A stretch of DNA of 64,000 bases, from NCBI RefSeq assembly GCF_003586445.1, contig NZ_CP030028.1, positions 4,044,501-4,108,500 of the forward strand, written 5' to 3'. The translations under genes were made by a program, and so were the position numbers. The stretch's first letter is position 1, and every line of letters begins with the position of its first letter. Positions 54,858 to 63,431 of this stretch are shown piece by piece. Origin of the DNA: Bacillus sp. Y1. Lineage in GTDB: Bacteria > Bacillota > Bacilli > Bacillales > Cytobacillaceae. Under the pieces are notes generated by a model that saw only the letters and a list, made by a program, of their open reading frames with translations, did not search any database and was not told where the DNA came from.

Positions 54858-55890
54858 GAAGAATTCCCTCTTTGCTTTTTTTCCGTTGTTGAATTAACTC
54901 GGCAACGATACTAACCGCAATTTCGTCTGGTCCCTCTGCTCCAATGGATAAACCAATTGGACTTTTTACATGTGGTGGAATGTCCTGTCCTTCTAGCAAT
55001 CGCTGTGTCCTATTTTTAGACCCCAGTACGCCTAAATACCTTATCTTTTTGGTAAGCAAGTACTGTAAATATTCTTTGTCTCTCTGAAAATTGTGGGAAA
55101 CGACGATAGCTGAATCTGTAGGGTGAAAAGTTAAATTTGCTAAGCTCTCCTCCGGAAATCCAACAATCAGTTGATCTGCCTTCGGGAACACTTCTTTATC
55201 GCATAAGGCCGGACGCCAATCTGATAAAATTACTTTAAATCCTGTTTTAGAAGCCAAATCAACTAATGGAATGACATCCTCTCCCGCACCGAAAATCATG
55301 AGTCGCGGTTTTGGTTCAAAGGTATGGATATATAGATTTGAAGCTAACTCGGAGGAATATAGTGTTCCGCTTTTTTGGGGCATTAAATGATAATTCTTTA
55401 AAAGACTTTTAGCTAATAAAACATTCCTCCCCGTCCAACTCCCAAAAATAGTTCCATCATCGGTAATAAACAGGCAAGAGGTTGCAGATAAATGTTCATC
55501 TAATTGTTTGATCATCGTCACTCTATTCCCAAGTGCTAAATGATTTTTTAAAATAATCAGATGTTCTAAAAGCTGTTCGTCAATCGGTTCAAGTAAGACT
55601 GTAATGTTTCCATTGCAGCCTGCCCCTTGCCCCCATGAAAGATCATCCTCCGATTGCATATGATAAACAATGGTTTGGGGCTCACTTGTTCCAAACCATT
55701 CTTTTACTCGATACTCGAGATCGGTTTCTAGACAGCCTGCACTGAGGATGCCAGTCCTTAATCCATTTTTATGGAACAACATTGATGTTCCTTCTTTTCT
55801 ATAGGCGGAGCCCTCCACTCGGATGATCGTCGCAAGAACCCCCTCATTAGAAGTTGAAATCATCTGTAGAATGTCATGGATTTCTTCCAT
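54817..55890 (-). CDS. pucA: XdhC-family maturation factor PucA
   Basis: 357 aa. N-terminal XdhC/CoxI domain (GSAYRKEGTSMLF, GILSAGCLETDLE) and C-terminal Rossmann domain (MIFGAGEDVIPLVDLA) with the conserved YLGVLGSKNR and GLSIGAEGPDEIAVSIVAEL. XdhC proteins bind sulfurated molybdenum cofactor and insert it into xanthine dehydrogenase. ATG 55890 with GGAGGGG 8 nt upstream. First gene of pucABCDE. A PucR-type regulator is not encoded here. Confidence 0.93.
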   Translation of the reverse strand: MEEIHDILQMISTSNEGVLATIIRVEGSAYRKEGTSMLFHKNGLRTGILSAGCLETDLEYRVKEWFGTSEPQTIVYHMQSEDDLSWGQGAGCNGNITVLLEPIDEQLLEHLIILKNHLALGNRVTMIKQLDEHLSATSCLFITDDGTIFGSWTGRNVLLAKSLLKNYHLMPQKSGTLYSSELASNLYIHTFEPKPRLMIFGAGEDVIPLVDLASKTGFKVILSDWRPALCDKEVFPKADQLIVGFPEESLANLTFHPTDSAIVVSHNFQRDKEYLQYLLTKKIRYLGVLGSKNRTQRLLEGQDIPPHVKSPIGLSIGAEGPDEIAVSIVAELIQQRKKSKEGILHEEWNYRHISCCG

Positions 55891-56013
55891 CCGTGCCCCT
55901 CCTTGAATTTTCATATAATTCAGTGTATTTACGAATCATAACAAATTAAAAAGTAAAAATGTATATTTTTGTAAGGTAATCTAACATAGAAAGTGAAAAT
56001 GGACCAACTATAA

Positions 56014-56046
56014 ACAAACCAGATCTCTTTTTAGGACCTGGTTTGT
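56014..56046 (-). terminator. Terminator-like hairpin upstream of pucA
   Basis: ACAAACCAGATC (56014-56025) and GACCTGGTTTGT (56035-56046) pair with one mismatch. It lies between the 56.1-57.1 kb repeat array and the puc promoter region and would block minus-strand transcripts crossing the array. The remaining bases 55891-56013 and 56047-56124 are AT-rich, with no feature I can name apart from the expected puc promoter. Confidence 0.6.
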
Positions 56047-56124
56047 AAAAGAACAAATATGCTTTTAATGGGGATGCTAGAGGAAATATGTATATAAACC
56101 GTTCGGCTCTGTGGTCAACGTATT

Positions 56125-57160
56125 ATTCGGACTCACGTTTCACTTCTGCTCTGGCTCCTGTCTGAATGAACCCTTTATTTGGACTCAATGATTGGTTTCG
56201 AGCTCAAAGCTGTCTCAATCCCTCTCTCATTCGGACTCTCGTTTCGCTTCTGCTCTGGCTCCTGTCTGAATGAACCCTTTATTTGGACTCAATGATTGTT
56301 CTCGAGCTCTAAGCTGTCTCAATCCCTCTCTCATTCGGACTTTCGTTCCGCTTCTGCTCTGGCTTCTGTCTGAATGAACCCTTTATTTGGACTCAATGAT
56401 TGTTTTCGAGCTCTATGTTGTCTCTATCCCTCTCCCATTCGGACTTTCGTTTCGTTTCAGCTCTGGCTCCTGTCTGAATGAACCCTTTATTTGGACTCAA
56501 TGATTGTTCTCGAACTCTAAGCTGTCTCAATCCCTCTCTCATTCGGACTCTCGTTTCACTTCTGCTCTGGCTCCTGTCTGAATGAACCCTTTATTTGGAC
56601 TCAATGATTGTTTTCGAACTCTAAGCTGTCTCAATCCCTCTCTCATTCGGACTCTCGTTTCGCTTCTGCTCTGGCCACTGTCTGAATGAACCCTTTATTT
56701 GGACTCAATGATTGTTCTCGAACTCTAAGCTGTCTCAATCCCTCTCTCATTCGGACTCTCGTTTCACTTCTGCTCTGGCTCCTGTCTGAATGAACCCTTT
56801 ATTTGGACTCAATGATTGTTTTCGAACTCTAAGCTGTCTCAATCCCTCTCTCATTCGGACTCTCGTTTCGCTTCTGCTCTGGCCACTGTCTGAATGAACC
56901 CTTTTTTTGGACTCAATGATTGTTTTCGAGCTCTATGTTGTCTCTATCCCTCTCCCATTCGGACTTTCGTTTCGTTTCTGCTCTGGCTCCTGTCTGAATG
57001 AACCCTTTATTTGGACTCAATGATTGTTCTCGAGCTCTATGTTGTCTCAATCCCTCTCTCATTCGGACTCTACGATTGGTTTCAAATCCTAAGCTGTCTT
57101 AATCCACCTCTCATTTGGACAAAACTATCGCTCTGATGACCTCTCTTGTCGGAATGACCA
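56125..57160. repeat. Tandem array of 104-bp (2 x 52) units (array d)
   Basis: ATTCGGAC starts at 56125, 56229, 56333, 56437, 56541, 56645, 56749, 56853, 56957 and 57061, every 104 bp with no indel. Each unit is two diverged 52-bp halves, one starting ATTCGGACTC and one ATTTGGACTC, sharing GCTCT, CTGTCTSAAT and CCTYT words. In the first half GTCTGAATG, loop AACCCTT and TATTTGGAC form a 9-bp all-paired RNA stem; the hairpin 52 bp on is weaker (7 of 9). The final part breaks to 52-bp spacing (57061, then 57113). Fills the gap between the MFS gene end and the puc operon; no coding capacity recognised. Confidence 0.95.
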
Positions 57161-57168
57161 TACAAAAA

Positions 57169-57193
57169 AAGACTCGGATAAAAATCCGAGTCC
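57169..57193 (-). terminator. MFS gene terminator
   Basis: GACTCGGAT / ATCCGAGTC with a short T-rich loop, seven T after it on the minus strand. Confidence 0.85.
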
Positions 57194-57216
57194 ACTCTTC
57201 CCCAAAAAGCACCGAA

Positions 57217-58449
57217 CTAATTAGCCCGCTTATTCAATTCTGTATTAAAGGTTGCTTCCCCATTCTTGCTGATGGATTTTCTCAAATTAAAGTAGATGTA
57301 TACAGCCATTCCTGCTAATACATAGAACGATCCGTAAAAGTACAATTGGCTGAATGAGATTCCTGTTGCTATGACACCTACGATATAGGATCCGAGTCCA
57401 ATTCCCGCATCAAATACAGACAAGAAAGTTGCTGTTGCCATGGCTCTTCGTTTCGGTGGCGCAGTTTGTATCGCGATGGTTTGGAAGGTTGGGAACAAAG
57501 TACCCCATCCAAGGCCGATAAAAGCAGCTGCAAGTAAAAAGATGAAACCTGAAGATGCTTGACTGAGGATGAACAAACCAATGGAAAAAAGAATAATCCC
57601 AGGAAACACAATGATATTTGCCCCGAATTGATCAAACCATCTGCCAGTAAAGGGACGCGACACTAAAAGGACAAAAGCATAAACGACGAAGAAGAAGCTT
57701 GCGACATGACCTAAATGAATCTCATTTGCATACACAGAGATAAACGAGATGATCGACGAATAGATAATCGCGAAGAATGCACCTGTTATGGCAATCGGTA
57801 ATGCTGTTTTTTCAAAGAGAGAGCCTGTTGTAAACTTCGTTGGTTCCATTGAAGTTTCTCTCCGCTCCTTCGTTTTTGAGAGTGAGAATCCCGCAATGAG
57901 TCCACCTAATGAAGCAACAAGGGCAATCATGAGCATCACATGAATGCCACCACTTTGCATGGAAGTTAGCCCAAGGTAAGGACCAATGACCATCGCTAGT
58001 GCTGAGGATAAGATAAAGTAGCCCATCCCTTCTCCTCTTCTTTTTTCAGGGATAATATCCGCTACGATCGAACCAGCCGCTGTGGTTGCCATCCCAAAGC
58101 TTATTCCATGAATCAGTCTTACCATTAGAAGTTGAGAAACACTATTTGAAAAGAAGTAAAATAGGGTGGTAGCAAGAAATAATACTAATGAAATGATTAA
58201 TATGGTTCTACCGCCATATTTTTCAATTAGTTTCCCTGAAAAGGGGCGTATAATGATGGCTGCTAGAAGGAAAGCCGTGGTAAGTAAACCAGCTGAGGAT
58301 TTGGATGCCCCTAAGTCATTAACGACGTAAACTGGTAAAGTTACTAAAAGAAAATAAAAGCTCATAAATAAAAAGAAATTGCTGGCTGAAACCGCAATAA
58401 AGTTTCTGGTCCACAATTTTGTTTGTGTTGTATCATCCAAGATGTTCAC
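57217..58449 (-). CDS. MFS drug-type efflux transporter
   Basis: 410 aa, twelve hydrophobic segments. Loop 2-3 motif GKLIEKYGGRTILI and the motif-C-like AAGSIVADIIPEKRRGEGMGYF near helix 5. This branch (YfkL/YwoG-like) mostly exports drugs or metabolites. Start GTG 58449 lies 7 bp after the marR stop, whose end holds the GGGAG site; TTG 58440 is the alternative. Operon with marR, so induced when its ligand releases the repressor. Substrate unknown. Confidence 0.87.
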   Translation of the reverse strand: MNILDDTTQTKLWTRNFIAVSASNFFLFMSFYFLLVTLPVYVVNDLGASKSSAGLLTTAFLLAAIIIRPFSGKLIEKYGGRTILIISLVLFLATTLFYFFSNSVSQLLMVRLIHGISFGMATTAAGSIVADIIPEKRRGEGMGYFILSSALAMVIGPYLGLTSMQSGGIHVMLMIALVASLGGLIAGFSLSKTKERRETSMEPTKFTTGSLFEKTALPIAITGAFFAIIYSSIISFISVYANEIHLGHVASFFFVVYAFVLLVSRPFTGRWFDQFGANIIVFPGIILFSIGLFILSQASSGFIFLLAAAFIGLGWGTLFPTFQTIAIQTAPPKRRAMATATFLSVFDAGIGLGSYIVGVIATGISFSQLYFYGSFYVLAGMAVYIYFNLRKSISKNGEATFNTELNKRAN

Positions 58450-58455
58450 AACTCC

Positions 58456-58869
58456 CTATAATTTTTTTAACCATTCGGTCACAATGACTCGCAGTTCCTT
58501 TTGGTCATGTTCTGAAAGACCGCTAATGATTTGATTATTAACATCCATCACAGCTTGTTCCCAGACTGGATAGCTTGTGATTGCCTTTTCGGTGAGGCCA
58601 ATGAATTTTTTACGTCGGTCTTCCCCTTCGGTCTGTTCAATAAGCCCTAGTTTTTGAAGCTTCTGAATGGTTCTTGTCATTGGTGGAGCTTCAATCGCTA
58701 AATAATGGCAAAGATCTTTTTGTGTCATAGATCCTTTTTCCTTAAGCACAAATAAAACTGACCACTGAGAGCTGTAGATTTCATACGGTTCTAATGCCGC
58801 ATTTACTCTTTTAGTCAGGTTCCTTGAAAGTTGGTGGATACTGTGAAATAGCTCATGTTTCTCCTGCAT
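58456..58869 (-). CDS. MarR-family transcriptional regulator
   Basis: 137-aa winged-helix MarR protein: MTQKDLCHYLAIEAPPMTRTIQKLQKLGLIEQ is the recognition region and EDRRKKFIGLTEK the wing. Dimeric repressor of its own operon with the downstream MFS gene. RBS AAGGAGAGG before ATG 58869. A perfect 18-bp palindrome lies 46 bp upstream. Confidence 0.93.
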   Translation of the reverse strand: MQEKHELFHSIHQLSRNLTKRVNAALEPYEIYSSQWSVLFVLKEKGSMTQKDLCHYLAIEAPPMTRTIQKLQKLGLIEQTEGEDRRKKFIGLTEKAITSYPVWEQAVMDVNNQIISGLSEHDQKELRVIVTEWLKKL

Positions 58870-58914
58870 CTAATTACCTCTCCTTACCTATCATAATACT
58901 ACTATATCACAAAA

Positions 58915-58932
58915 TAGTTACCTAGGTAACTA
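58915..58932. promoter_or_regulatory. MarR operator
   Basis: TAGTTACCTAGGTAACTA, a perfect 18-bp palindrome 46 bp upstream of the marR start codon. MarR proteins typically bind such 16-20 bp palindromes. Confidence 0.75.
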
Positions 58933-58942
58933 CTTTAAATTA

Positions 58943-58976
58943 AAAAGGGCACTCCGTGTAAACGAAGCGCCCTTTT
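58943..58976 (-). terminator. Chemoreceptor gene terminator
   Basis: AAAAGGGC / GCCCTTTT arms with an inner CT/AG pair, T-run on the minus strand. Confidence 0.8.
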
Positions 58977-58989
58977 GAATGCTGACTTA

Positions 58990-59808
58990 TTATAATTTAT
59001 TAGCAAATTCTCCAAGCTTCTTTGAAAGCTTTTCAATCTCCTCGACCAAGGAAGAAATCTCATGAATGGACTCCGCTTGTTCATCACCAACAGCGGCAAT
59101 TTTTTCAATCGATTGTCCCATATGGTTCGTTGCTTTTTGAATTTGTGAAGTAATTTCACTAACCTTTTGTGTAGACGATACGGTTTCTCGAGAGAATTTC
59201 CGAATCTCGTTTGCCACCACTTCAAATCCTTTTCCATGCTGTCCTGCTCTAGCCGCTTCAATGGCTGCATTCAATCCGAGTAAGTTCGTCTGATCAGCAA
59301 CTTTCTTGATCATTGACAAGACGAGATCCGTTTCTTTCACATTCTCTCCCGCTTGACTCGACTGTTCGAGAAGCTCCTTTGAAAGACGAACTAAGGACTC
59401 AGATCCAGTTGCCACTGAATTAATTTGTTCCGTAGCGAGCGACAAGGAATTAGATATTTTCTCTGCAATGGCTCTTAGTTCACTCTGTTTTCTAATTTGA
59501 ACGGCTATGCCTCCAATGACCTTGTTATTCTCATCATGAAGGGGAAGGGCCGTACCTGTGAATTCAAATCCATAGAAATCTTTTGGTACTTCTGCTTGCA
59601 GCCTTTTATTTTGGCGAATAGCAATAGAAAGTGGTTCTTCTCGATTAATTTTTTGACCAACTTTAATGTTTAAATCAATATTTTCACCTGGAAAATAGGC
59701 AATGAATTCTTCTAGATTACAGACGGCAATCGATAGGTCAGCAGGAATGGCTGCTTTAAATACTGGGATGAATTCAATTAATTGTTGTAATGAGTTTATT
59801 TTATTCAA
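58990..59808 (-). CDS. Soluble methyl-accepting chemotaxis-type receptor (YfmS-like)
   Basis: 272 aa without membrane segments. Residues ~1-110 form a PAS/globin-like sensory region ([34 protein letters not shown]). Residues ~125-270 are a short MCP signalling coiled coil with the hairpin tip [38 protein letters not shown]. Binds CheA/CheW and senses a cytoplasmic signal. TTG 59808 has AGGAGAG upstream. Much shorter coiled coil than membrane MCPs, as in YfmS. Single-gene unit. Confidence 0.88.
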   Translation of the reverse strand: MNKINSLQQLIEFIPVFKAAIPADLSIAVCNLEEFIAYFPGENIDLNIKVGQKINREEPLSIAIRQNKRLQAEVPKDFYGFEFTGTALPLHDENNKVIGGIAVQIRKQSELRAIAEKISNSLSLATEQINSVATGSESLVRLSKELLEQSSQAGENVKETDLVLSMIKKVADQTNLLGLNAAIEAARAGQHGKGFEVVANEIRKFSRETVSSTQKVSEITSQIQKATNHMGQSIEKIAAVGDEQAESIHEISSLVEEIEKLSKKLGEFANKL

Positions 59809-59970
59809 AACGTGCTCTCCTGTTCGTTTTTCTCTACCTTATTAATGATATAATTACCTTAATAATGGAAATTCAACATTACTAGAATAAATCTAGTTAC
59901 TTTTTTTTACAAGTGGTTAATTATATAAAAACTGTTGTTATAGGTTTATTTTAAAAAGGGGGATAAAAGA

Positions 59971-60885
59971 TTGGTTCCAATTATTCAAGTTGAAGGAATA
60001 CAAAAACACTTTGATGCTCGGCCCGTCTTACATGATGTTTCTTTCACGGTCAATAAAGGCGATATTGTCGGGTTGCTAGGACCAAATGGCAGTGGGAAGA
60101 CCACAATAATTCGATTATTAAATGGAGTCATCGAATCCACAGCTGGACAGATTCTGGTCAACAATTGGGATCCACATACACAAGGTCATGAGATCCGAAA
60201 AATCAGCGGTATACTAACTGATGGAGCTGGTCTATATCACGAAATGAGTGGTGTTGATAATCTTAGATTCTTTGGCAAACTTTACGGAGTCAATGATGAG
60301 GAGAGGATACAACAATTGCTCGAGGATTTTCAACTAGCCGACCATCAGCAGAAAAAAGTGGGTACATATAGCACAGGAATGAAACGGAGATTAGGAATCA
60401 TAAAAGCGATCTTACATAACCCCACCATCCTGTTCTTAGATGAACCAACAAATGGATTGGACCCAGAAGGCATTCAAATGGTACTTCAAAATATCCATAC
60501 ACTAAACAAGCAATACGGAACCACGATCTTCCTTTGCTCTCACATTCTGCATCAGATTGAAAGCGTTTGTACACAATATTTATTTTTGGATCATGGTACC
60601 ATTATCGAATCTGGTACCAAATCAGAATTAGAAGCAAAATACATCAAAGAAATCTCTGTAAAAATTGAAACAAACGCGGTTGTAAACGAACTAAATCCTC
60701 TATATAAAGTGGTCAAACAGGACGGCTCTTTTATCACTTTTATCTTGCAAACAAAAGACGAACTGCCAAGATTATTAGAGGAGATATTAAATAAACAATT
60801 CTGGATTCACCATGTTGAGATTCAAAATAGAGATTTAGAGAGTTTGTATTTTCAGATTAGAGGTGTGAAAAATGAAGATAAATAG
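59971..60885 (+). CDS. ABC transporter ATP-binding protein (NatA/drug-export type)
   Basis: 304 aa. Walker A GPNGSGKTT (~35-43), signature YSTGMKRRLG in place of LSGGQ, Walker B ILFLDEPTNGLDPEG, switch His in LCSHILHQ. Energises the permease encoded next. TTG 59971, eight nt after AAAAGGGGG. The last 14 bp overlap the permease gene, so they are coupled. Exports an unknown substrate. Confidence 0.93.
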   Translation: MVPIIQVEGIQKHFDARPVLHDVSFTVNKGDIVGLLGPNGSGKTTIIRLLNGVIESTAGQILVNNWDPHTQGHEIRKISGILTDGAGLYHEMSGVDNLRFFGKLYGVNDEERIQQLLEDFQLADHQQKKVGTYSTGMKRRLGIIKAILHNPTILFLDEPTNGLDPEGIQMVLQNIHTLNKQYGTTIFLCSHILHQIESVCTQYLFLDHGTIIESGTKSELEAKYIKEISVKIETNAVVNELNPLYKVVKQDGSFITFILQTKDELPRLLEEILNKQFWIHHVEIQNRDLESLYFQIRGVKNEDK

Positions 60886-61708
60886 GCAACTAGTCTGGAC
60901 TATAGCTTTGAAAGATATTAAGGGCATAACAAGTAATAAACAAGTGCTCATCGGTCTGATCATCCTGCCCTTGATTTTTGCTGTCCTACTTCCCACTGCA
61001 CTTATTTTACTTATTAATTTTGTTCCTCTCACCTCTTCTGATATAGAGACAATGACAAACACTATTTTATCTGGTCTGCCTAACGGAGAAATTAAAGACA
61101 TGATTAACGCGTTACCATCGTTTAACCATCAAATCATTTATGTGGTTGTAAACTATTTGTTAGGTTCTATGTTTCTACTTATTCCCGTAATCAATTCCAT
61201 GATGATTGCTCTTAATAGTTTTGTTGGGGAAAAGGAAAGAGGCACCTTAGAGAGCCTGTTATTTGCACCGATCACAGTAAAGGAATTGTTTATTGGAAAG
61301 GTACTTTCCGCTTTTGTGCCAACCATCGTTTTAACAATTGGCAGCTTTGTCATTTTTGGTATCATTACGACTGCCATTACATATCCAATCTTTGACGGTT
61401 TTATTTTTCCAAATACAAACTGGATATTACTAGTATTTTGGTTATCACCAATCATTACCCTATTTACCATTTTAATAGAGGTATTAGTGTCAGCCAGGTC
61501 CAAAAGCTTTCAGGAAGCTCAGCAAATCGGTGGACTGGTCATCCTTCCTATTGTTGTTTTATTCGGAGGTCAAGCGACAGGAATGTTAATTATTAGCCCG
61601 ATCATCCTTCTTTTTGTTGGCCTTTTCTTATTGATGATTAACGTGCTGCTGCTCTTCTTAATATCTAAATATAATAATCGAAACACCTTATTTGAAAGCC
61701 AAGTATAA
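60872..61708 (+). CDS. ABC-2 type exporter permease
   Basis: 278 aa, six hydrophobic segments; KDIKGITSNKQVLIGLIILPLIF at the start and the ABC-2 cytoplasmic motif VGEKERGTLESLLFAPITVKELFIGK between helices 2 and 3, typical of NatB-like permeases. Overlaps the ATPase gene. Its downstream terminator has been split by the insertion sequence. Substrate unknown. Confidence 0.9.
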   Translation: MKINRQLVWTIALKDIKGITSNKQVLIGLIILPLIFAVLLPTALILLINFVPLTSSDIETMTNTILSGLPNGEIKDMINALPSFNHQIIYVVVNYLLGSMFLLIPVINSMMIALNSFVGEKERGTLESLLFAPITVKELFIGKVLSAFVPTIVLTIGSFVIFGIITTAITYPIFDGFIFPNTNWILLVFWLSPIITLFTILIEVLVSARSKSFQEAQQIGGLVILPIVVLFGGQATGMLIISPIILLFVGLFLLMINVLLLFLISKYNNRNTLFESQV

Positions 61709-61715
61709 CAATAAA

Positions 61716-61727
61716 AGAGGTGCAGAC
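61716..61727. terminator. Left arm of a terminator split by the insertion sequence
   Basis: AGAGGTGCAGAC here pairs with GTCTGTACCTCT at 63412-63423 beyond the insertion sequence (one G-T). With the element removed the two form a 12-bp stem with an 11-nt loop holding the CCA target, flanked by AATAAA and TTATTTT. Confidence 0.75.
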
Positions 61728-61780
61728 GTGAACCATGAACTGCCCCCTGTCAAGTAGACAGTGGAAATAATAAAAATGAT

Positions 61781-62647
61781 TTAAGCGGCTTTGGCTCTAT
61801 ATTCCATAGGGCTAAGGCCGTTTAAGCGTTTTTGATATCGATTATGATTATAGAATTGAATGTATTCATCAATTGCCTTACAAAGCTCTTCAAACGTATG
61901 ATACTTATGTAAATAATACTTCTCACATTTGAGTGTCCCCCAAAAAGACTCCATTGGTCCATTATCAATGCATTTTCCAACACGCGACATACTTTGTTTC
62001 ATCTCTGCTTTATCTATCCTACGTTTAAATCCACGAGATGTATATTGATATCCTCGATCGCTATGAATAAGTGGATGGTCCCCATCCAAACGTTCAGTGG
62101 CCTGATCAAGCGTCTTGAATACAAGATCATTATTATTGGAATGTCCCAAAACATAGCTAATAATTGATCCATCATGAAGATCAAGAATAGCGCTTAAATA
62201 GGCCTTCTTTGAGTGACCATATTTGAATTCTGTGACATCAGTTACCCATTTTTTATTTGGCTTTTCTGCAGTAAATTCCCGATTCAACACATTCTCCGCC
62301 ACATGTTGAGGGGTTGAGCGTCTATAGGTCTTTTTCTTTCTTCGAATGACAGATTGTATTCCAGAGACTTTCATTAATCTATGAATACGCTTATGATTAA
62401 AATTCTGGTCAAACTTACGATTCATGTTCAATGTCATTCGTCGATATCCATAGATACCATCAACTTCTTCATGGAGCACTCTCATCTCTATTATGATCGC
62501 TTTATTCTGAAGTTCTCGATCCGTAGGTGTACGATTCAGCCACTTATAGTAAGCAGCTCTAGAAATACCAGCGATTTCACAAAGCGGTACAATAGCTAGA
62601 CCCTCTTTCTCATTAAGTTCTTGAATAGCCATATACTTATCTGCCAA
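61781..62647 (-). CDS. IS150-type transposase OrfB (DDE integrase domain)
   Basis: 288 aa as a separate reading; normally made as OrfAB by -1 frameshift. N-terminal HTH_21 region (AGISRAAYYKWL, GIYGYRRMTL), then the rve catalytic core with Asp in KWVTDVTEF, Asp in LIHSDRGYQY and Glu in NGPMESFWGTLK, spaced 35 residues as in IS3 enzymes. The initiating codon given (TTG) is nominal; the frame is open upstream into the frameshift site. Confidence 0.95.
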   Translation of the reverse strand: MADKYMAIQELNEKEGLAIVPLCEIAGISRAAYYKWLNRTPTDRELQNKAIIIEMRVLHEEVDGIYGYRRMTLNMNRKFDQNFNHKRIHRLMKVSGIQSVIRRKKKTYRRSTPQHVAENVLNREFTAEKPNKKWVTDVTEFKYGHSKKAYLSAILDLHDGSIISYVLGHSNNNDLVFKTLDQATERLDGDHPLIHSDRGYQYTSRGFKRRIDKAEMKQSMSRVGKCIDNGPMESFWGTLKCEKYYLHKYHTFEELCKAIDEYIQFYNHNRYQKRLNGLSPMEYRAKAA

Positions 62648-62658
62648 TCGTAACTGGC

Positions 62659-63339
62659 TTATCTTCGCCTCCTTTCGATCTCCTCTAACTTTTTTAAGAA
62701 TAAATTCTCCGCACGTAACCGTTCATTTTCTCTCTCAAGTTTTTTCATTTCTAGTTTGAATTTTTCTTCCTGAGTTAGCTCTACTTCAGGTTTGGTTCTT
62801 CCGCGCTTGTCATGAAGAGCTTCAACTCCACCATTTTGATATTTCTTTACCCATTGATATACCTGTTGGTACGAGACATTATAGACATCTGCTGTCCTTT
62901 GATAATCTTTCTGATTTTCCATACAATATGTAGCTATTTCAATTCTCTCTTTTACTGTTGTTTTTCTACCTTTGGTCATAGATTGGTTTCTCCCTTTTGA
63001 AGTTCGCTTTAATTCTCTATGACTATTATAAAGCTTAACCCACCTCTGAAGTACGGAGAGACTAGATATTTCGTACTTATGAATAACTTCAATAAGAGAA
63101 TATTCTCCAGACAAAGCATCGCTTACGGCAGCTAGCTTTAATTCTTTGGAGTATTGCCTCCTACCATTGGATCTTTCTAGTCCATCTAAACCAAAGCGCT
63201 CGTATTTTTCTCTCCAAGAAAAAAGAGTTCGCTGGGATATCTTATGTCTTTGGAGAAACTCACTTAAGGTTAATTCTCCCGTATTATAAGCTTTTAAAAT
63301 TTCATATTTTTCTTCCTTAGAAAATTTACTTTTAGCCAT
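62659..63339 (-). CDS. IS150-type OrfA (DNA-binding protein)
   Basis: 226 aa with two or three consecutive helix-turn-helix motifs (LSEFLQRHKISQRTLFSWREKY, SLIEVIHKYEISSLSVLQRWVK, YQRTADVYNVSYQQVYQWVKKY) and a C-terminal leucine-zipper coiled coil (KLEMKKLERENERLRAENLFLKKL) used for multimerisation. Binds the terminal repeats. It ends just past the frameshift heptamer. Confidence 0.95.
   Translation of the reverse strand: MAKSKFSKEEKYEILKAYNTGELTLSEFLQRHKISQRTLFSWREKYERFGLDGLERSNGRRQYSKELKLAAVSDALSGEYSLIEVIHKYEISSLSVLQRWVKLYNSHRELKRTSKGRNQSMTKGRKTTVKERIEIATYCMENQKDYQRTADVYNVSYQQVYQWVKKYQNGGVEALHDKRGRTKPEVELTQEEKFKLEMKKLERENERLRAENLFLKKLEEIERRRR
62689..62695 (-). other. Programmed -1 frameshift site A AAA AAG
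   Basis: The OrfA frame reads TTA AAA AAG; slipping back one base gives KKVRGDRKEAKISQLRLADKY, which runs on without a stop into OrfB. A6G is the classic IS3-family slippery heptamer. AAGGAGG and GGAGAT words lie just downstream. Confidence 0.85.
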
Positions 63340-63411
63340 AAAAAATACTCCCCCAAAGGAAACAGATTTTTTATTTCATCTGTCTACCTTTAGGGGAGCA
63401 TATCACCATAA

Positions 63412-63423
63412 GTCTGTACCTCT
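63412..63423. terminator. Right arm of the split terminator
   Basis: GTCTGTACCTCT; see the left arm at 61716-61727. Confidence 0.75.
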
Positions 63424-63431
63424 CCTTATTT

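Larger units (their letters stand above)
61736..63405 (-). mobile_element. IS3-family insertion sequence, IS150 group, 1670 bp, apparently intact
   Basis: Ends start TG and finish CA. Imperfect terminal inverted repeats: TGAACTGCCCCCTGTCAAG at 61736 against TGATATGCTCCCCTAAAGG read from 63405, both followed by TAGACAG and GAAATAA. 3-bp target duplication CCA at 61733-61735 and 63406-63408. Encodes OrfA and OrfB with a frameshift signal. No disabling change is visible. Confidence 0.93.

Noticed and set aside
56125..57116. Repetitive protein-coding gene across the 104-bp array
   Set aside because: 104 is not a multiple of 3, so any frame shifts at each unit; no long ORF or ribosome binding site.
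60561..60574. cre-like TGAAAGCGTTTGTA
   Set aside because: Lies inside the ABC ATPase coding sequence with two mismatches; most likely chance.
61781..62647. IS OrfB as a degraded transposase because it lacks its own start
   Set aside because: The A AAA AAG slip site joins it in frame to OrfA; DDE residues, ends and target duplication are intact.
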